64,000 nucleotides of DNA from Alphaproteobacteria bacterium (GTDB lineage: Bacteria; Pseudomonadota; Alphaproteobacteria; JAJFFI01): assembly GCA_030066595.1 (NCBI GenBank), contig JASJBI010000023.1, positions 21,717 to 85,716 on the forward strand, given 5' to 3'. A program made the translations under genes and the position numbers. This document shows positions 32,196 through 40,473 of this stretch, piece by piece; position 1 is the first letter of the stretch; each line of letters opens with the position of its first letter. The notes below the pieces were generated by a model. It was not told where the DNA came from. It saw only the letters and a list, made by a program, of their open reading frames with translations, and searched no databases.

Positions 32196-33695
32196 ATGTT
32201 CATGACGACACCGCCGGGCCAGACAGCGACACCTGCGCAAGCGAGCCGGCCGATGACGGCCGAGGCGGCGCTCGAGCATGCCCGCGGTTTGCTGCAGGCC
32301 GGCCGTCTCGCGGAGGCGGAGGAGGTCTGCCGCCGCGTGTTGGCGGTCCGGCCGCGCAACGCGGACGCGCTCTATCTGGCCGGGACCGTCGCCTGCCAGA
32401 ATGGCAAGCACGAGGAGGGGGCGCGTTTGCTGCGCCAGGCAGTCCAGGTGCGGCCCAGCCATGCGGACGCGCACGACAATCTGGGCAACGCCTATGCGGA
32501 GCTTGGCCGGCGGGACGAGGCCGAGGCGGCGTTCCGCCGGGCCATAGAGCTCGACCCGGACGTGGCGCCGGCGCACAGCAACCTGGGCGGCGTGCTACAA
32601 CAGATGGGGCGCCTCGACGAGGCGGAAGCCAGCTACCGCAAAGCGGTGGCGCTGGCGCCGCGGCATCCGGATCTGCTCGGCAATCTCGGCAACTTCCTGA
32701 TGCACCGGGGGCACACCGACGAGGCCTTCGCGATCTTCGAGCGCGCGACCGCGATCCGGCGACGGCCGGGAGATCCGCAGCCCGCCGCGGCCCAGGACGT
32801 GCATTGGACCAGCGCCACCAAGCTCAGACATGACGCCGAACAGCTTCGCTACCTGGTCGACCGCGGCCTGCTGACGCCTGACTACGAACGCGTCGCCTAC
32901 GACTATGAGGGCGCCCTGGCCGCGCTGCCGGCATCGACCGACGCCGCCGGCACGGCGCGCCTACCCGAGGCGTTTCGCGACCGTCTCGCGCCGGTCTACA
33001 ACCGCATGCTCTATCGCGCCGAGGCGCCGGCCCTGCCCGGCGGCGCCCTCAATCCCAAGCTCGATACGGCTGCGATCGAGGCCGACTACCGCAGGAATGC
33101 GCCGGGCATCACCTATGTCGACGATCTTCTCAGGCCCGAGGCGCTGGACAGCCTGCGGCGGTTCTGCCTCGAGTCCACCTTCTGGTTCACCTACGGCTTT
33201 GCCAACGGCTATCTGGGCGCCCAGGGCGAGGACGGATTTTCCTGTCCGCTGCTGTCGCAGATCATCGAAGAGCTGCGCCTGGCGGTGCCCGGGATCATGG
33301 GCGACAGCCGGCTGTGCAAGATCTGGGCGTTCAAGTACGACAGCCAATTGCAGGGCATCGAGGTTCACGCCGACGCCGCGGCCGTGAACGTGAACTTCTG
33401 GATCACGCCGGACGACGCCAACCTCGATCCCGAGGGCGGCGGCCTGATCGTCTGGGACAAGGAGGCTCCCACCGACTGGGACTTCGAGAGGTTCAACCGG
33501 GGCGAGGACGCGATTCGCGGCTTCTTGTCGGACCAGGGGGCCAGGCCGGTCAACATCCCGCATCGCCAGAACCGGGCGGTCCTGTTCCACTCGGACCTGT
33601 TTCACGAGACCGCACCGCTCAACTTCCGTGAGGGATACGAGAACCGGCGCATCAACATCACCATGCTCTACGGCGAGCGCGGCGGCCGCGAATGA
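32196..33695 (+). CDS. TPR protein with C-terminal 2-oxoglutarate/Fe(II) oxygenase domain
   Basis: A 499-residue protein. Residues about 25-190 form five TPR repeats (for example AHDNLGNAYAELGRRDEAEAA). The C-terminal domain carries VHADAAAVNVNFW (the HxD iron site, near residue 390) and VLFHSDLFHETAP with R in NRRINITM (distal His and 2OG-binding Arg). The start may be the second ATG (32202), which is better spaced from AGGAC. Members hydroxylate proteins or sugars on TPR-bound partners. It overlaps the next gene by 4 bp and so probably acts with that TPR-methyltransferase. Confidence 0.85.
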   Translation: MFMTTPPGQTATPAQASRPMTAEAALEHARGLLQAGRLAEAEEVCRRVLAVRPRNADALYLAGTVACQNGKHEEGARLLRQAVQVRPSHADAHDNLGNAYAELGRRDEAEAAFRRAIELDPDVAPAHSNLGGVLQQMGRLDEAEASYRKAVALAPRHPDLLGNLGNFLMHRGHTDEAFAIFERATAIRRRPGDPQPAAAQDVHWTSATKLRHDAEQLRYLVDRGLLTPDYERVAYDYEGALAALPASTDAAGTARLPEAFRDRLAPVYNRMLYRAEAPALPGGALNPKLDTAAIEADYRRNAPGITYVDDLLRPEALDSLRRFCLESTFWFTYGFANGYLGAQGEDGFSCPLLSQIIEELRLAVPGIMGDSRLCKIWAFKYDSQLQGIEVHADAAAVNVNFWITPDDANLDPEGGGLIVWDKEAPTDWDFERFNRGEDAIRGFLSDQGARPVNIPHRQNRAVLFHSDLFHETAPLNFREGYENRRINITMLYGERGGRE

Positions 33696-34885
33696 GCCAC
33701 AGCCGGGACGCCGATACGGGCAAGACCGCCGGACCGGGCCCCTCGCCCGGTCAGGTGCGACGCGCGCTCGTGCAGGCGAGCCGTCTGCACCAGGCCGGAC
33801 GACTGCAGGAGGCAGGCGCGGTGTATGGGCGCATCCTGGCGGCCCGGCCGGACAACGACGAGGCGCTGCACCTGGCCGGCGTGCTGGCGCATCAGAGCGG
33901 CGCGCCGAAGGCCGCCGTCCGTCTCATCGAGCAGGCCATCGCGCTGAACCCGGAGGCGACGGCCTATCACTACAATCTGGGCGAAGCGCTGTTCGAGATG
34001 GGCCGCTTCGAGGAGGCGGCCGAAAGCTATGCCCGCGTGCTCGAGCGGGATCCGAACGTCTCGGACGCGCACTACCGGCTGGGCGGCGCCTTCTACGAGC
34101 TGGGCCGCCACGAGGAGTCCGTCGCCAGCTACCGGCGAGCCGTCGCGCTCGCGCCCCGCGATGCGGAAATCCTGCACGACATGGCCAACCCCCTGATCAA
34201 GCTCGGTCGGGTGGACCAGGGCGCGGAAGCCTTCGAGCAGGCGCTCGCGCTGCGGCCCGATTACGAGGAGGCGCGGGCCCGGCTGGACTCGCTCGGCTAT
34301 GCGCGCACGCACTTCGCCGATGCGCCCCGCCTGCCCGACCGTCTGGCGTTGCTGGAGTTCGCGTTGGGTCAGGCGCCGGCCGACGGGCTTGTGCTCGAGT
34401 TCGGCGTCGCCGGGGGCGCGTCCCTGCGCCATCTGGCCGGGCTCGTGCAAGGAGAGATCCACGGCTTCGACAGCTTCGAAGGCTTGCCCGAAGACTGGCG
34501 CGCGGAGTTCCCGAAGGGCACCTTCGCGGATGTGGAGCGGCCGGACGACCTGCCGGCGAACGCCAAGCTGGTGGTCGGCTGGTTCGCCGACAGCCTGCCG
34601 CCCTTCGCCGCCGCACATCCCGGACCGGTGCGCTTCCTGCACGTGGATTGCGACCTCTACGGGTCGACCAAGACGGTATTCGATACGCTCGGGGACCGCA
34701 TCGTCGACGGCACCGTGATCGTGTTCGACGAATATCTGAACTTCCCCGGCTGGCGCGAGCACGAGCACAAGGCCTTTACCGAGTTCGTCGAGCGCACCGG
34801 TAAGTCCTATGCCTGCATCGGCGTGACGGCGCTCATGACCCAGGTTGCCGTGCGCATCGGCGATGTGGGTTCGCGGCAAAGCTGA
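33692..34885 (+). CDS. TPR protein with C-terminal class I methyltransferase domain (TylF/macrocin-O-MT-like)
   Basis: A 397-residue protein. Residues about 20-200 are TPR repeats. The C-terminal half has LVLEFGVAGGASLRHLAGL (SAM-binding loop), IHGFDSFEGLPEDW, and FLHVDCDLYGSTKTVFD, characteristic of TylF-type O-methyltransferases that methylate sugars. The ATGA overlap with the oxygenase gene shows coupled translation. Two TPR enzymes in tandem suggest sequential modification of one polymer or glycoprotein, such as a flagellin or surface glycan; this is inference. Confidence 0.85.
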   Translation: MSHSRDADTGKTAGPGPSPGQVRRALVQASRLHQAGRLQEAGAVYGRILAARPDNDEALHLAGVLAHQSGAPKAAVRLIEQAIALNPEATAYHYNLGEALFEMGRFEEAAESYARVLERDPNVSDAHYRLGGAFYELGRHEESVASYRRAVALAPRDAEILHDMANPLIKLGRVDQGAEAFEQALALRPDYEEARARLDSLGYARTHFADAPRLPDRLALLEFALGQAPADGLVLEFGVAGGASLRHLAGLVQGEIHGFDSFEGLPEDWRAEFPKGTFADVERPDDLPANAKLVVGWFADSLPPFAAAHPGPVRFLHVDCDLYGSTKTVFDTLGDRIVDGTVIVFDEYLNFPGWREHEHKAFTEFVERTGKSYACIGVTALMTQVAVRIGDVGSRQS

Positions 34886-34893
34886 CGAGGCGG

Positions 34894-35121
34894 ATGATGC
34901 TCTTGCGCGTGGAGTGCTATGCCGGTTACCGCGGGGAAGAAACGCCCCGCCGCGTCTATTTCGGCGACCGGCCGATCGACGTGGACGAGATCCTCGACCG
35001 CTGGATCGGCCAGGACCATCGCTATTTCAAGCTGCGCGGATCGGACGGCGTGGTCTACATCCTGCGCCACGACGAGGGCCGGGGCGACTGGGAGCTGACC
35101 ATGTACGGCCACCGGGACTGA
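34894..35121 (+). CDS. small conserved protein of unknown function
   Basis: A 75-residue protein starting MMLLRVECYAGYRGEETP. Alternating short strands with many aromatic residues (RYFKLRGSDGVVYILRHD, DWELTMYGH) suggest a small beta-rich fold. It lies 8 bp after the methyltransferase gene in the same direction, but its content gives no functional hint. No signal or membrane segment. Confidence 0.6.
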   Translation: MMLLRVECYAGYRGEETPRRVYFGDRPIDVDEILDRWIGQDHRYFKLRGSDGVVYILRHDEGRGDWELTMYGHRD

Positions 35122-35133
35122 GAGCGGGAAGGG

Positions 35134-35931
35134 TCAGTCACGCTCGTCGCCGTGCTCGCGCCGGTGCAGGCGGGCGATGCTCTCGACCGTGCGCACCACC
35201 TCGTCCTCCGACAACGGCGGCCGGCAGCGCACCGCGTTCCAGCAGAGCAGCAGCTCAAGCACCACATCCGGGTCGACCTGATGCCACAACAAGTGGCCCG
35301 CGAAGGACGCGATGGTGGTGTTGCGCTGGCCTTCCTCGACACCCTCGCGGACCAGCGACCGCCAGTAGGCCATTGGATGGCCGGCCCTGGCGCGCCCAAG
35401 ACCGGCGAGCCGACCCAGCCAGGAGGGCATGGCCGCTGGCGGCACCGCATCCGGGTCGCGCCCTTCCTGCCAGGCATAGTGCCGGCCGGAGGGATGGATC
35501 GAGGGCGGCGCCACGACCAAACCGCCGTCCCCGCGCAGGTCGACGCCGGCAGCCAGTCCGACCTTGTTGCGGACGGTCCCCCCCGGGTGGCTGAAATAGA
35601 AGTGCCGGCCGCCGCCGCCGGTGCGGGCGACCGGCGTGTCGGGCAGAAGACCATGCATGGCCTCCAACTCCGCCAGGCTGTCCTCGCCGCCATGGGCCGC
35701 GTCGATGTCCAGCACCAAGAGGCCGGAGATCGCGCCGGTGACGATGCCGACATTGGCGTCGGGCCAGCGCTCGTACCAGCCCCGCACCTCGTCCTCGCCG
35801 GCCCGGCGCTGCTGATAGGCGGTCCAAGGCAGCAGCGGCCGCTTGGCATGGGGCACCAGCGGAACGACCGACCATCCGCGCCGCCAGTACGCCAGTGCCG
35901 TCTCGGCGATCGTCAGGATTTCAGGCTCCAT
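35134..35931 (-). CDS. orphan prim-pol (bifunctional DNA primase/polymerase domain) protein
   Basis: A 265-residue protein from ATG 35931. The archaeo-eukaryotic primase core is recognisable: LLVLDIDAAHGG (catalytic DxD), GGGGRHFYFSH, and GLVVAPPSIHPSG. A C-terminal helical segment GQRNTTIASFAGHLLW fits the PriCT-1-type domain. Such genes are normally carried by phages, plasmids or integrative elements together with a helicase. Here there is no helicase, integrase or other element gene, so it may be a remnant of an old insertion or a domesticated primase-polymerase. Its GC content looks like that of its neighbours. Confidence 0.82.
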   Translation of the reverse strand: MEPEILTIAETALAYWRRGWSVVPLVPHAKRPLLPWTAYQQRRAGEDEVRGWYERWPDANVGIVTGAISGLLVLDIDAAHGGEDSLAELEAMHGLLPDTPVARTGGGGRHFYFSHPGGTVRNKVGLAAGVDLRGDGGLVVAPPSIHPSGRHYAWQEGRDPDAVPPAAMPSWLGRLAGLGRARAGHPMAYWRSLVREGVEEGQRNTTIASFAGHLLWHQVDPDVVLELLLCWNAVRCRPPLSEDEVVRTVESIARLHRREHGDERD

Positions 35932-35966
35932 GCGGTCCTCCCGCAGCCCGACGACCGATTGGCCGC

Positions 35967-36539
35967 TTACGCCTCGGACTGCGCGCCTTTCGCCTCTCCC
36001 ATATCGTTCCAGACCATCTGATCGACCAGCTTGCCCCCCGCCACGGTGAACCGGTCGATAAAGCGGATTCCCTCGAACGGCGTGCCGTCGCGCCACTCCC
36101 CGGACAGCGTCCCCGAGCAATATACGACGACTCCGGCCTCGCCGACGGCTTCGTCGACCCGCTGGTAGCTCTTCTTGACGAATCGGTAGCGCGGTTCCGC
36201 CCAGGCGACCAGCTCGTCGAGCTTGGTAAAGCTGGCGCCGCCGGGAAAGGTCATGGTGAAACCCTCGGCCAGGAAGCCCTCGGCCTTGGCCAGATCACGG
36301 GCCTCCATGGCGTCGAGGAAGGCGCGCACCAGCTCGGCCGCTGGCGGGCTCGGCGCGCCCGGCGTCCGGCTCGTGCGGCCGCGCATGTAGTTGGACGGCG
36401 CGACCTCGTTGACGATCACGGTGATGCCGTCCATGGGCGCATCGATGGTGGCCTTGATGGCGTCCGTGAGGCGCCGTTCGATCCCCCGCTTGGTGTCGTC
36501 GTCATAGCCTTCGATCAGCGTCACGGTCACAACCGGCAT
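35967..36539 (-). CDS. 4-oxalocrotonate tautomerase / SnoaL-like (NTF2) fusion protein
   Basis: A 190-residue protein behind GGAGAGGG. Residues 1-62 are a tautomerase domain: Pro follows the initiator Met (MPVVTVTLIEGYDDDTK), as required for the catalytic N-terminal Pro, and VIVNEV is present. After a short Pro-rich linker, residues about 70-185 form an NTF2/SnoaL-like domain (AFLDAMEARDLAKAEGFLAEGF...). Both parts are small cone- or barrel-like domains that act on keto/enol or polyketide-like intermediates. The gene is divergent from MmgE/PrpD, across a region with a GntR-type motif, suggesting a shared pathway. Confidence 0.82.
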   Translation of the reverse strand: MPVVTVTLIEGYDDDTKRGIERRLTDAIKATIDAPMDGITVIVNEVAPSNYMRGRTSRTPGAPSPPAAELVRAFLDAMEARDLAKAEGFLAEGFTMTFPGGASFTKLDELVAWAEPRYRFVKKSYQRVDEAVGEAGVVVYCSGTLSGEWRDGTPFEGIRFIDRFTVAGGKLVDQMVWNDMGEAKGAQSEA

Positions 36540-36607
36540 GGCCCTCTCCTTCCCCGATCCACGCGAGCGCCGCCCGCGCCAAAAGAGTCGCGCGGCGCTA
36601 AATGTGC

Positions 36608-36620
36608 TGTAATTATATCA
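36608..36620. promoter_or_regulatory. candidate GntR operator, copy 1
   Basis: TGTAATTATATCA in the divergent gap between the tautomerase-fusion and MmgE/PrpD genes. The identical 13-mer recurs upstream of the GntR gene (38215-38227), in otherwise GC-rich DNA. Confidence 0.6.
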
Positions 36621-36741
36621 ATAGTGCTTTTGCCGTCCGAGTCGCGTCGTTCCCGGGACTAAGGTAAGCCGGGCCAGTGTCGAAGGGGAGTCGGCAATCC
36701 TGCTGCGCGGCGGCTTCCGGGGACAAACAGGGAGGGGACCC

Positions 36742-38130
36742 ATGAACGACGAGCGCACGGTTGCCGCGAGCGGCCGCCCGGCACCCGACTATCTTGTCAC
36801 GCTGGCGGACTGGCTGGCGGCGGTCCGCTTCGAGGATCTGCCGGCCGAAGTCGTCGAGCGCGCCTGTCGCGTCTTTGCGGACTGCCTCGCGGCCGTTGCC
36901 GCGGGCGCGCAGGAGCCGGAGATGCGGGCGTTCACGGACCGGCTCGTGACCGATGGCGAAACCGGGCCCGCCTCCGTGCTCGGCGCCGGCAAGCGGGCCG
37001 CGCCGCGCACGGCGGCGCTCATCAACGGCACCGCGGGCACCTTTCTAGAGCTCGACGAAGGCAATCAGTTCGCCCGCGGCCATCCGGGCATCCACGTGGT
37101 CCCCGCCGCCCTGGCGCTGGGCGAGGCCGAAGGCCGATCGGGGCGCGAGATGCTGCTGGCCATCGTGCTGGGCTACGAGGTCGGCGCGCGCATCGGCATC
37201 GCCTCGAAACTGCGCATGTCGATGCATCCGCACGGCACCTGGGGCACGGTGGGCGCGGCCGTCACCGCCGCCAAGCTGATGGGCTACGACGCGGCGGCCA
37301 CGCGCGAGATCATCAATCTCTCGACCAGCCTGGGCCTGAGCACCAGCCGCAAGACCATGCTGGAAGGCGGCACGGTGCGAAACAGCTTCGCCGGCTTCTC
37401 CAACCATATCGGTCTCCTGGCCCATGATTTCGTGCAGGCGGGCTTCAGCGGCGAGGCCGACGGCATCGCCACGGTTTACGGCAGCGTGATCGCCGAGGAC
37501 TTCCGGCCGGAGGAAATGACCCGCGCGCTGGGCGCGCGCTACGAGATCGCCCGGAACTATTTCAAGCGGCATGCCTGCTGTCGCTACAACCACGCGGCCC
37601 TGGATGCGCTCGACAGCGTCGCGCGGGCGCGCGGACGGCCCCTCGACCCGGATGAGATCGACACGGTCCGGGTGGAGACCTATTCGCTCGCCGCCCAGCT
37701 CAGCGACCAGTCGCCGCACAACACGCTCGCGGCCAAGTTCTCGGTGCCCTTCGCGATCGCCACCACCATCGTCAACGACAGCTCCGGCGTCGAGAGCTTC
37801 CGGATCGACACGGTCCGCAACGCCCGCATCCAGGCGCTGGCCAAGCGCGTCACCGTGACGGAGGACCCGGCCCTGACCGCAAAGATGCCGGCCCGCCGGC
37901 CCGCCCGCGTGCGGATATCGCTGACCGACGGTTCCACGCTTTCCGCCGAGGCGGAGATCAATCGGGGCGACAGCGAAGACCCCTACGGCCCCGACGAGCT
38001 CGCGGCCAAATTCACCGAGATGCTGGTGCCGGTCTGGGGTGTTGCGCGGACCGAGGCGCTCTACGCGGCCTGCCTGGATCTACCTGCGGTCGCCGACATC
38101 CGGACGCTGACCGCGCCGCTACAGGATTAG
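36742..38130 (+). CDS. MmgE/PrpD-family protein (2-methylcitrate dehydratase-like)
   Basis: A 462-residue protein behind GGGAGGGG. Family landmarks: a helical N-terminus with LADWLAAVRFEDLP, the conserved HP/HG segment SMHPHGTWGTVGAAVTAAKL at about residue 155, KTMLEGGTVRNSFAG, and YFKRHACCRYNHAALDA. Members include 2-methylcitrate dehydratase and cis-aconitate decarboxylase, acting on tricarboxylates and related acids. Its neighbours include an aconitase-like hydratase and an isocitrate-lyase-family enzyme, so it likely acts on a branched di- or tricarboxylic intermediate of the same pathway. The substrate is not known. Confidence 0.88.
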   Translation: MNDERTVAASGRPAPDYLVTLADWLAAVRFEDLPAEVVERACRVFADCLAAVAAGAQEPEMRAFTDRLVTDGETGPASVLGAGKRAAPRTAALINGTAGTFLELDEGNQFARGHPGIHVVPAALALGEAEGRSGREMLLAIVLGYEVGARIGIASKLRMSMHPHGTWGTVGAAVTAAKLMGYDAAATREIINLSTSLGLSTSRKTMLEGGTVRNSFAGFSNHIGLLAHDFVQAGFSGEADGIATVYGSVIAEDFRPEEMTRALGARYEIARNYFKRHACCRYNHAALDALDSVARARGRPLDPDEIDTVRVETYSLAAQLSDQSPHNTLAAKFSVPFAIATTIVNDSSGVESFRIDTVRNARIQALAKRVTVTEDPALTAKMPARRPARVRISLTDGSTLSAEAEINRGDSEDPYGPDELAAKFTEMLVPVWGVARTEALYAACLDLPAVADIRTLTAPLQD

Positions 38131-38209
38131 CGACGGCAGACGCCACGGAATGCAGCACCCCCTCGCCCGGACGACCGCCGCGGTCGAAAAGGGGTGGCCA
38201 TCCGACAAA

Positions 38210-38227
38210 TGATATGTAATTATATCA
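38210..38227. promoter_or_regulatory. candidate GntR operator, copy 2, with inverted repeat
   Basis: TGATAT (38210-38215) and ATATCA (38222-38227) form an inverted repeat with a 6-bp spacer, and the block contains the 13-mer TGTAATTATATCA. It lies about 60 bp upstream of the GntR start, the usual place for autoregulation. Confidence 0.6.
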
Positions 38228-38287
38228 TTATGGGTTTTGCGGCCGGGCCGGACACCGGGGACGAGAGGTCGCGATGAGGGGGAACGG

Positions 38288-39085
38288 TTGGACGAAGTCG
38301 TCGATCTCGTGGGCAAGGCTGCGGTGGACGAGCGGCTGAGAACGCCGCTCTATCATCAGATCTACCTGGTTCTCCGGGACGAAATCCTCAACGGACACTA
38401 TGGCAAGGACGCCGTGGTGCCCAGCGAGCAAGAGTTGACCCGCATCTTCGGGGTCTCCCGCATCACCGCCAAGCGGGCGCTGGACGAGCTGGCCTTGGCC
38501 GGCCTGGTGGTGCGCGAGCGGGGCCGCGGCACGCGCGTACGCTTCGCGCCGCCCTCGCCGCCGGTGCGCTCTTCCGTCGAAGGATTGATGGAAAACCTCA
38601 TGGCCATGGGCTTGGCGACCGATGTCGAGGTCGTGAGCCTGGGCTACGAGGCGGCCTCGACGGATGTCGCCGAGGCGCTCGGCTGCGCCCCGGGGACGAC
38701 CGTGCAGCACGCGGTCCGCGTGCGTCGGCTCGAGGGCGAGCCTTTTTCCCACCTCACCACCTACGTCCCGGAAGAGCTGGGCCGGTCCTATGTCCGCGAC
38801 GATCTTGCCTCGACCCCGCTGCTCGCCTTGCTGGAGCGCTGCGGGGTCGTGGTGTCGTCCGCCGAACAGACCCTGACCGCGGTTCTGGCCGACGCCCAGA
38901 TCGCACCCCTCTTGAACGTCGAGGTGGGCTCGCCCCTGCTTCGCATCGCCCGCGTCGTCTATGACCAGGATGCGCGGGCGGTCGAATACATCATTGGTCG
39001 CTATCGCCCGGACCGCTACCAGTATCGGATGATGCTCAACCGCGTGCAGGGCACGAAGAGCAAGATCTGGTCACCGGTCAGTTAG
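38288..39085 (+). CDS. GntR-family (HutC/UTRA) transcriptional regulator
   Basis: A 265-residue protein, started at TTG 38288 because GAGGGGG lies just upstream; earlier starts lack an RBS. Residues about 18-85 form the winged helix (PLYHQIYLVLRDEI, VVPSEQELTRIFGVSRITAKRALDEL), and residues about 100-255 the UTRA effector domain (VRVRRLEGEPFSHLTTYVP). UTRA regulators sense small metabolites and usually control the catabolic genes next to them. It sits at the head of the transporter operon, between it and MmgE/PrpD, and its likely operators are the two shared 13-mers. Confidence 0.92.
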   Translation: MDEVVDLVGKAAVDERLRTPLYHQIYLVLRDEILNGHYGKDAVVPSEQELTRIFGVSRITAKRALDELALAGLVVRERGRGTRVRFAPPSPPVRSSVEGLMENLMAMGLATDVEVVSLGYEAASTDVAEALGCAPGTTVQHAVRVRRLEGEPFSHLTTYVPEELGRSYVRDDLASTPLLALLERCGVVVSSAEQTLTAVLADAQIAPLLNVEVGSPLLRIARVVYDQDARAVEYIIGRYRPDRYQYRMMLNRVQGTKSKIWSPVS

Positions 39086-39148
39086 CCCCGTCCCATCCAA
39101 CCGTTTGACATTCCATTGGCTGATTTTCTTGAAGACAGGGAGGAAAGA

Positions 39149-40387
39149 ATGACGAAGAAGACCCGTAAGTCGCAGATTTCCCGCCGGACCTTCGTGGCCG
39201 GGGCCGGCACGGCCGCGGTCGCCACCGGCGTCATCGGCTTTCCCGCCGTGCTGCGGGCCGCGCCGCAGCCGGTGAACCTCGGCATCATCCATCCGGTGAC
39301 CGGCTTCCTGCAGCAGGCCGGCGCCCAGTGCCGCTTCGGCGCGATGCTGGCGGTCGCCGACATTAACGCGGACGGCGGCATCCGCTCGCTGGACGGCGCC
39401 AAGGTGCGGGCGCAGTTGGGGGACGCGCAGAGCAAGGCGGAGATCGGCGTGGCCGAGGTCGAGAAGCTGAACGAGCGCGGCGTGTCCGCGATCGTCGGCT
39501 GCTTCGCCAGCGGCATCAGCATCGCCACCACTCAGGCGGCGGCCAAGCACGGCATCCCGCACGTGGTCGACGTCGGCGTCTCCGACAAGATCGTGCAGCG
39601 CGGGCTCAAGAACACGTTCCGCTTCGGCCCCGGCTTCGGAAAGATCGTCAAGGTGGGCACCGAGCGCCTGATCGAGATCAACGAGAAGGCCGGCAAGCCG
39701 ACCAAATCGCTGCTGATCGTGCACGAGAACTCGACGCCGTTCGGCAGCGGCATGGCAAAGCTGCTGACCAAGGGCCTGGGCGACGCCGGCTTCGACGTGA
39801 TGGACGCGCTGGCCCACCCGACCCCGAACCGGGACTTCAACAACATCGTGCTGAAGATCAAGGCGGCCAACCCGGACCTGGTGGTGCCGTCCATGTACTA
39901 CAATGAGTACGTGCTGTTCGCGCGCACCCTGGAGCGGCAGAAGGTCAAGCCCAAGGCGATCTACTCGGTGCTCGGCGGCGCGGCCTCCCAGTACAAGTTC
40001 CTCAAGGAGTTCCCGACCGCGGCCCAGTACATCATGGACTGCAACCACTGGTACAACCCGAAGAACTCCGATGCGTTCCGGGTGCGCGCCGCGACCGAGA
40101 AGGCAGGCAAGTTCTACTCTTACGAGGTGTTCACCGCCTACCATGCGGTGAAGCTGGTTGCCGACGCCATCGAGCGGGCCAAGTCGCGGGACCGCGCGGC
40201 GATCATCGACGCGCTGGCCAGCAGCACCTGGGCAGGTCACTTCATGCCCTACGGCCCGACCAAGTTCGTCAACGGCCAGAACCAGGGCGCGCAGCCGCTC
40301 AACACCCAGATCCTGGGCGACGAGATCGAGGTGATCGCGCCCGAGGAATACGCCACGGCGAAGGCGGTGTTCCCGCGTCCGGCCTGA
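39149..40387 (+). CDS. ABC transporter substrate-binding protein (LivK/UrtA type), Tat-exported
   Basis: A 412-residue protein behind GGGAGGAAAG. The N-terminus has SRRTFVAGAG followed by a hydrophobic stretch, a twin-arginine-type signal. The mature part is a periplasmic binding protein of the type I fold (NLGIIHPVTGFLQQAGAQ..., AVADINADGGI, EAYATAKAVF at the end). Relatives bind branched-chain amino acids, urea, short amides or aromatic acids. It opens an operon that encodes the rest of the importer and a set of catabolic enzymes, so the ligand is probably the pathway substrate. Confidence 0.92.
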   Translation: MTKKTRKSQISRRTFVAGAGTAAVATGVIGFPAVLRAAPQPVNLGIIHPVTGFLQQAGAQCRFGAMLAVADINADGGIRSLDGAKVRAQLGDAQSKAEIGVAEVEKLNERGVSAIVGCFASGISIATTQAAAKHGIPHVVDVGVSDKIVQRGLKNTFRFGPGFGKIVKVGTERLIEINEKAGKPTKSLLIVHENSTPFGSGMAKLLTKGLGDAGFDVMDALAHPTPNRDFNNIVLKIKAANPDLVVPSMYYNEYVLFARTLERQKVKPKAIYSVLGGAASQYKFLKEFPTAAQYIMDCNHWYNPKNSDAFRVRAATEKAGKFYSYEVFTAYHAVKLVADAIERAKSRDRAAIIDALASSTWAGHFMPYGPTKFVNGQNQGAQPLNTQILGDEIEVIAPEEYATAKAVFPRPA

Positions 40388-40473
40388 CCGGAAGAAAACG
40401 GGCGATGCGGGGGCGGCCGGCGCCGTCCCCGCCCCGTCTCCATAACTGAGTTCGGGTCGCGCGGCTGAGTGTT

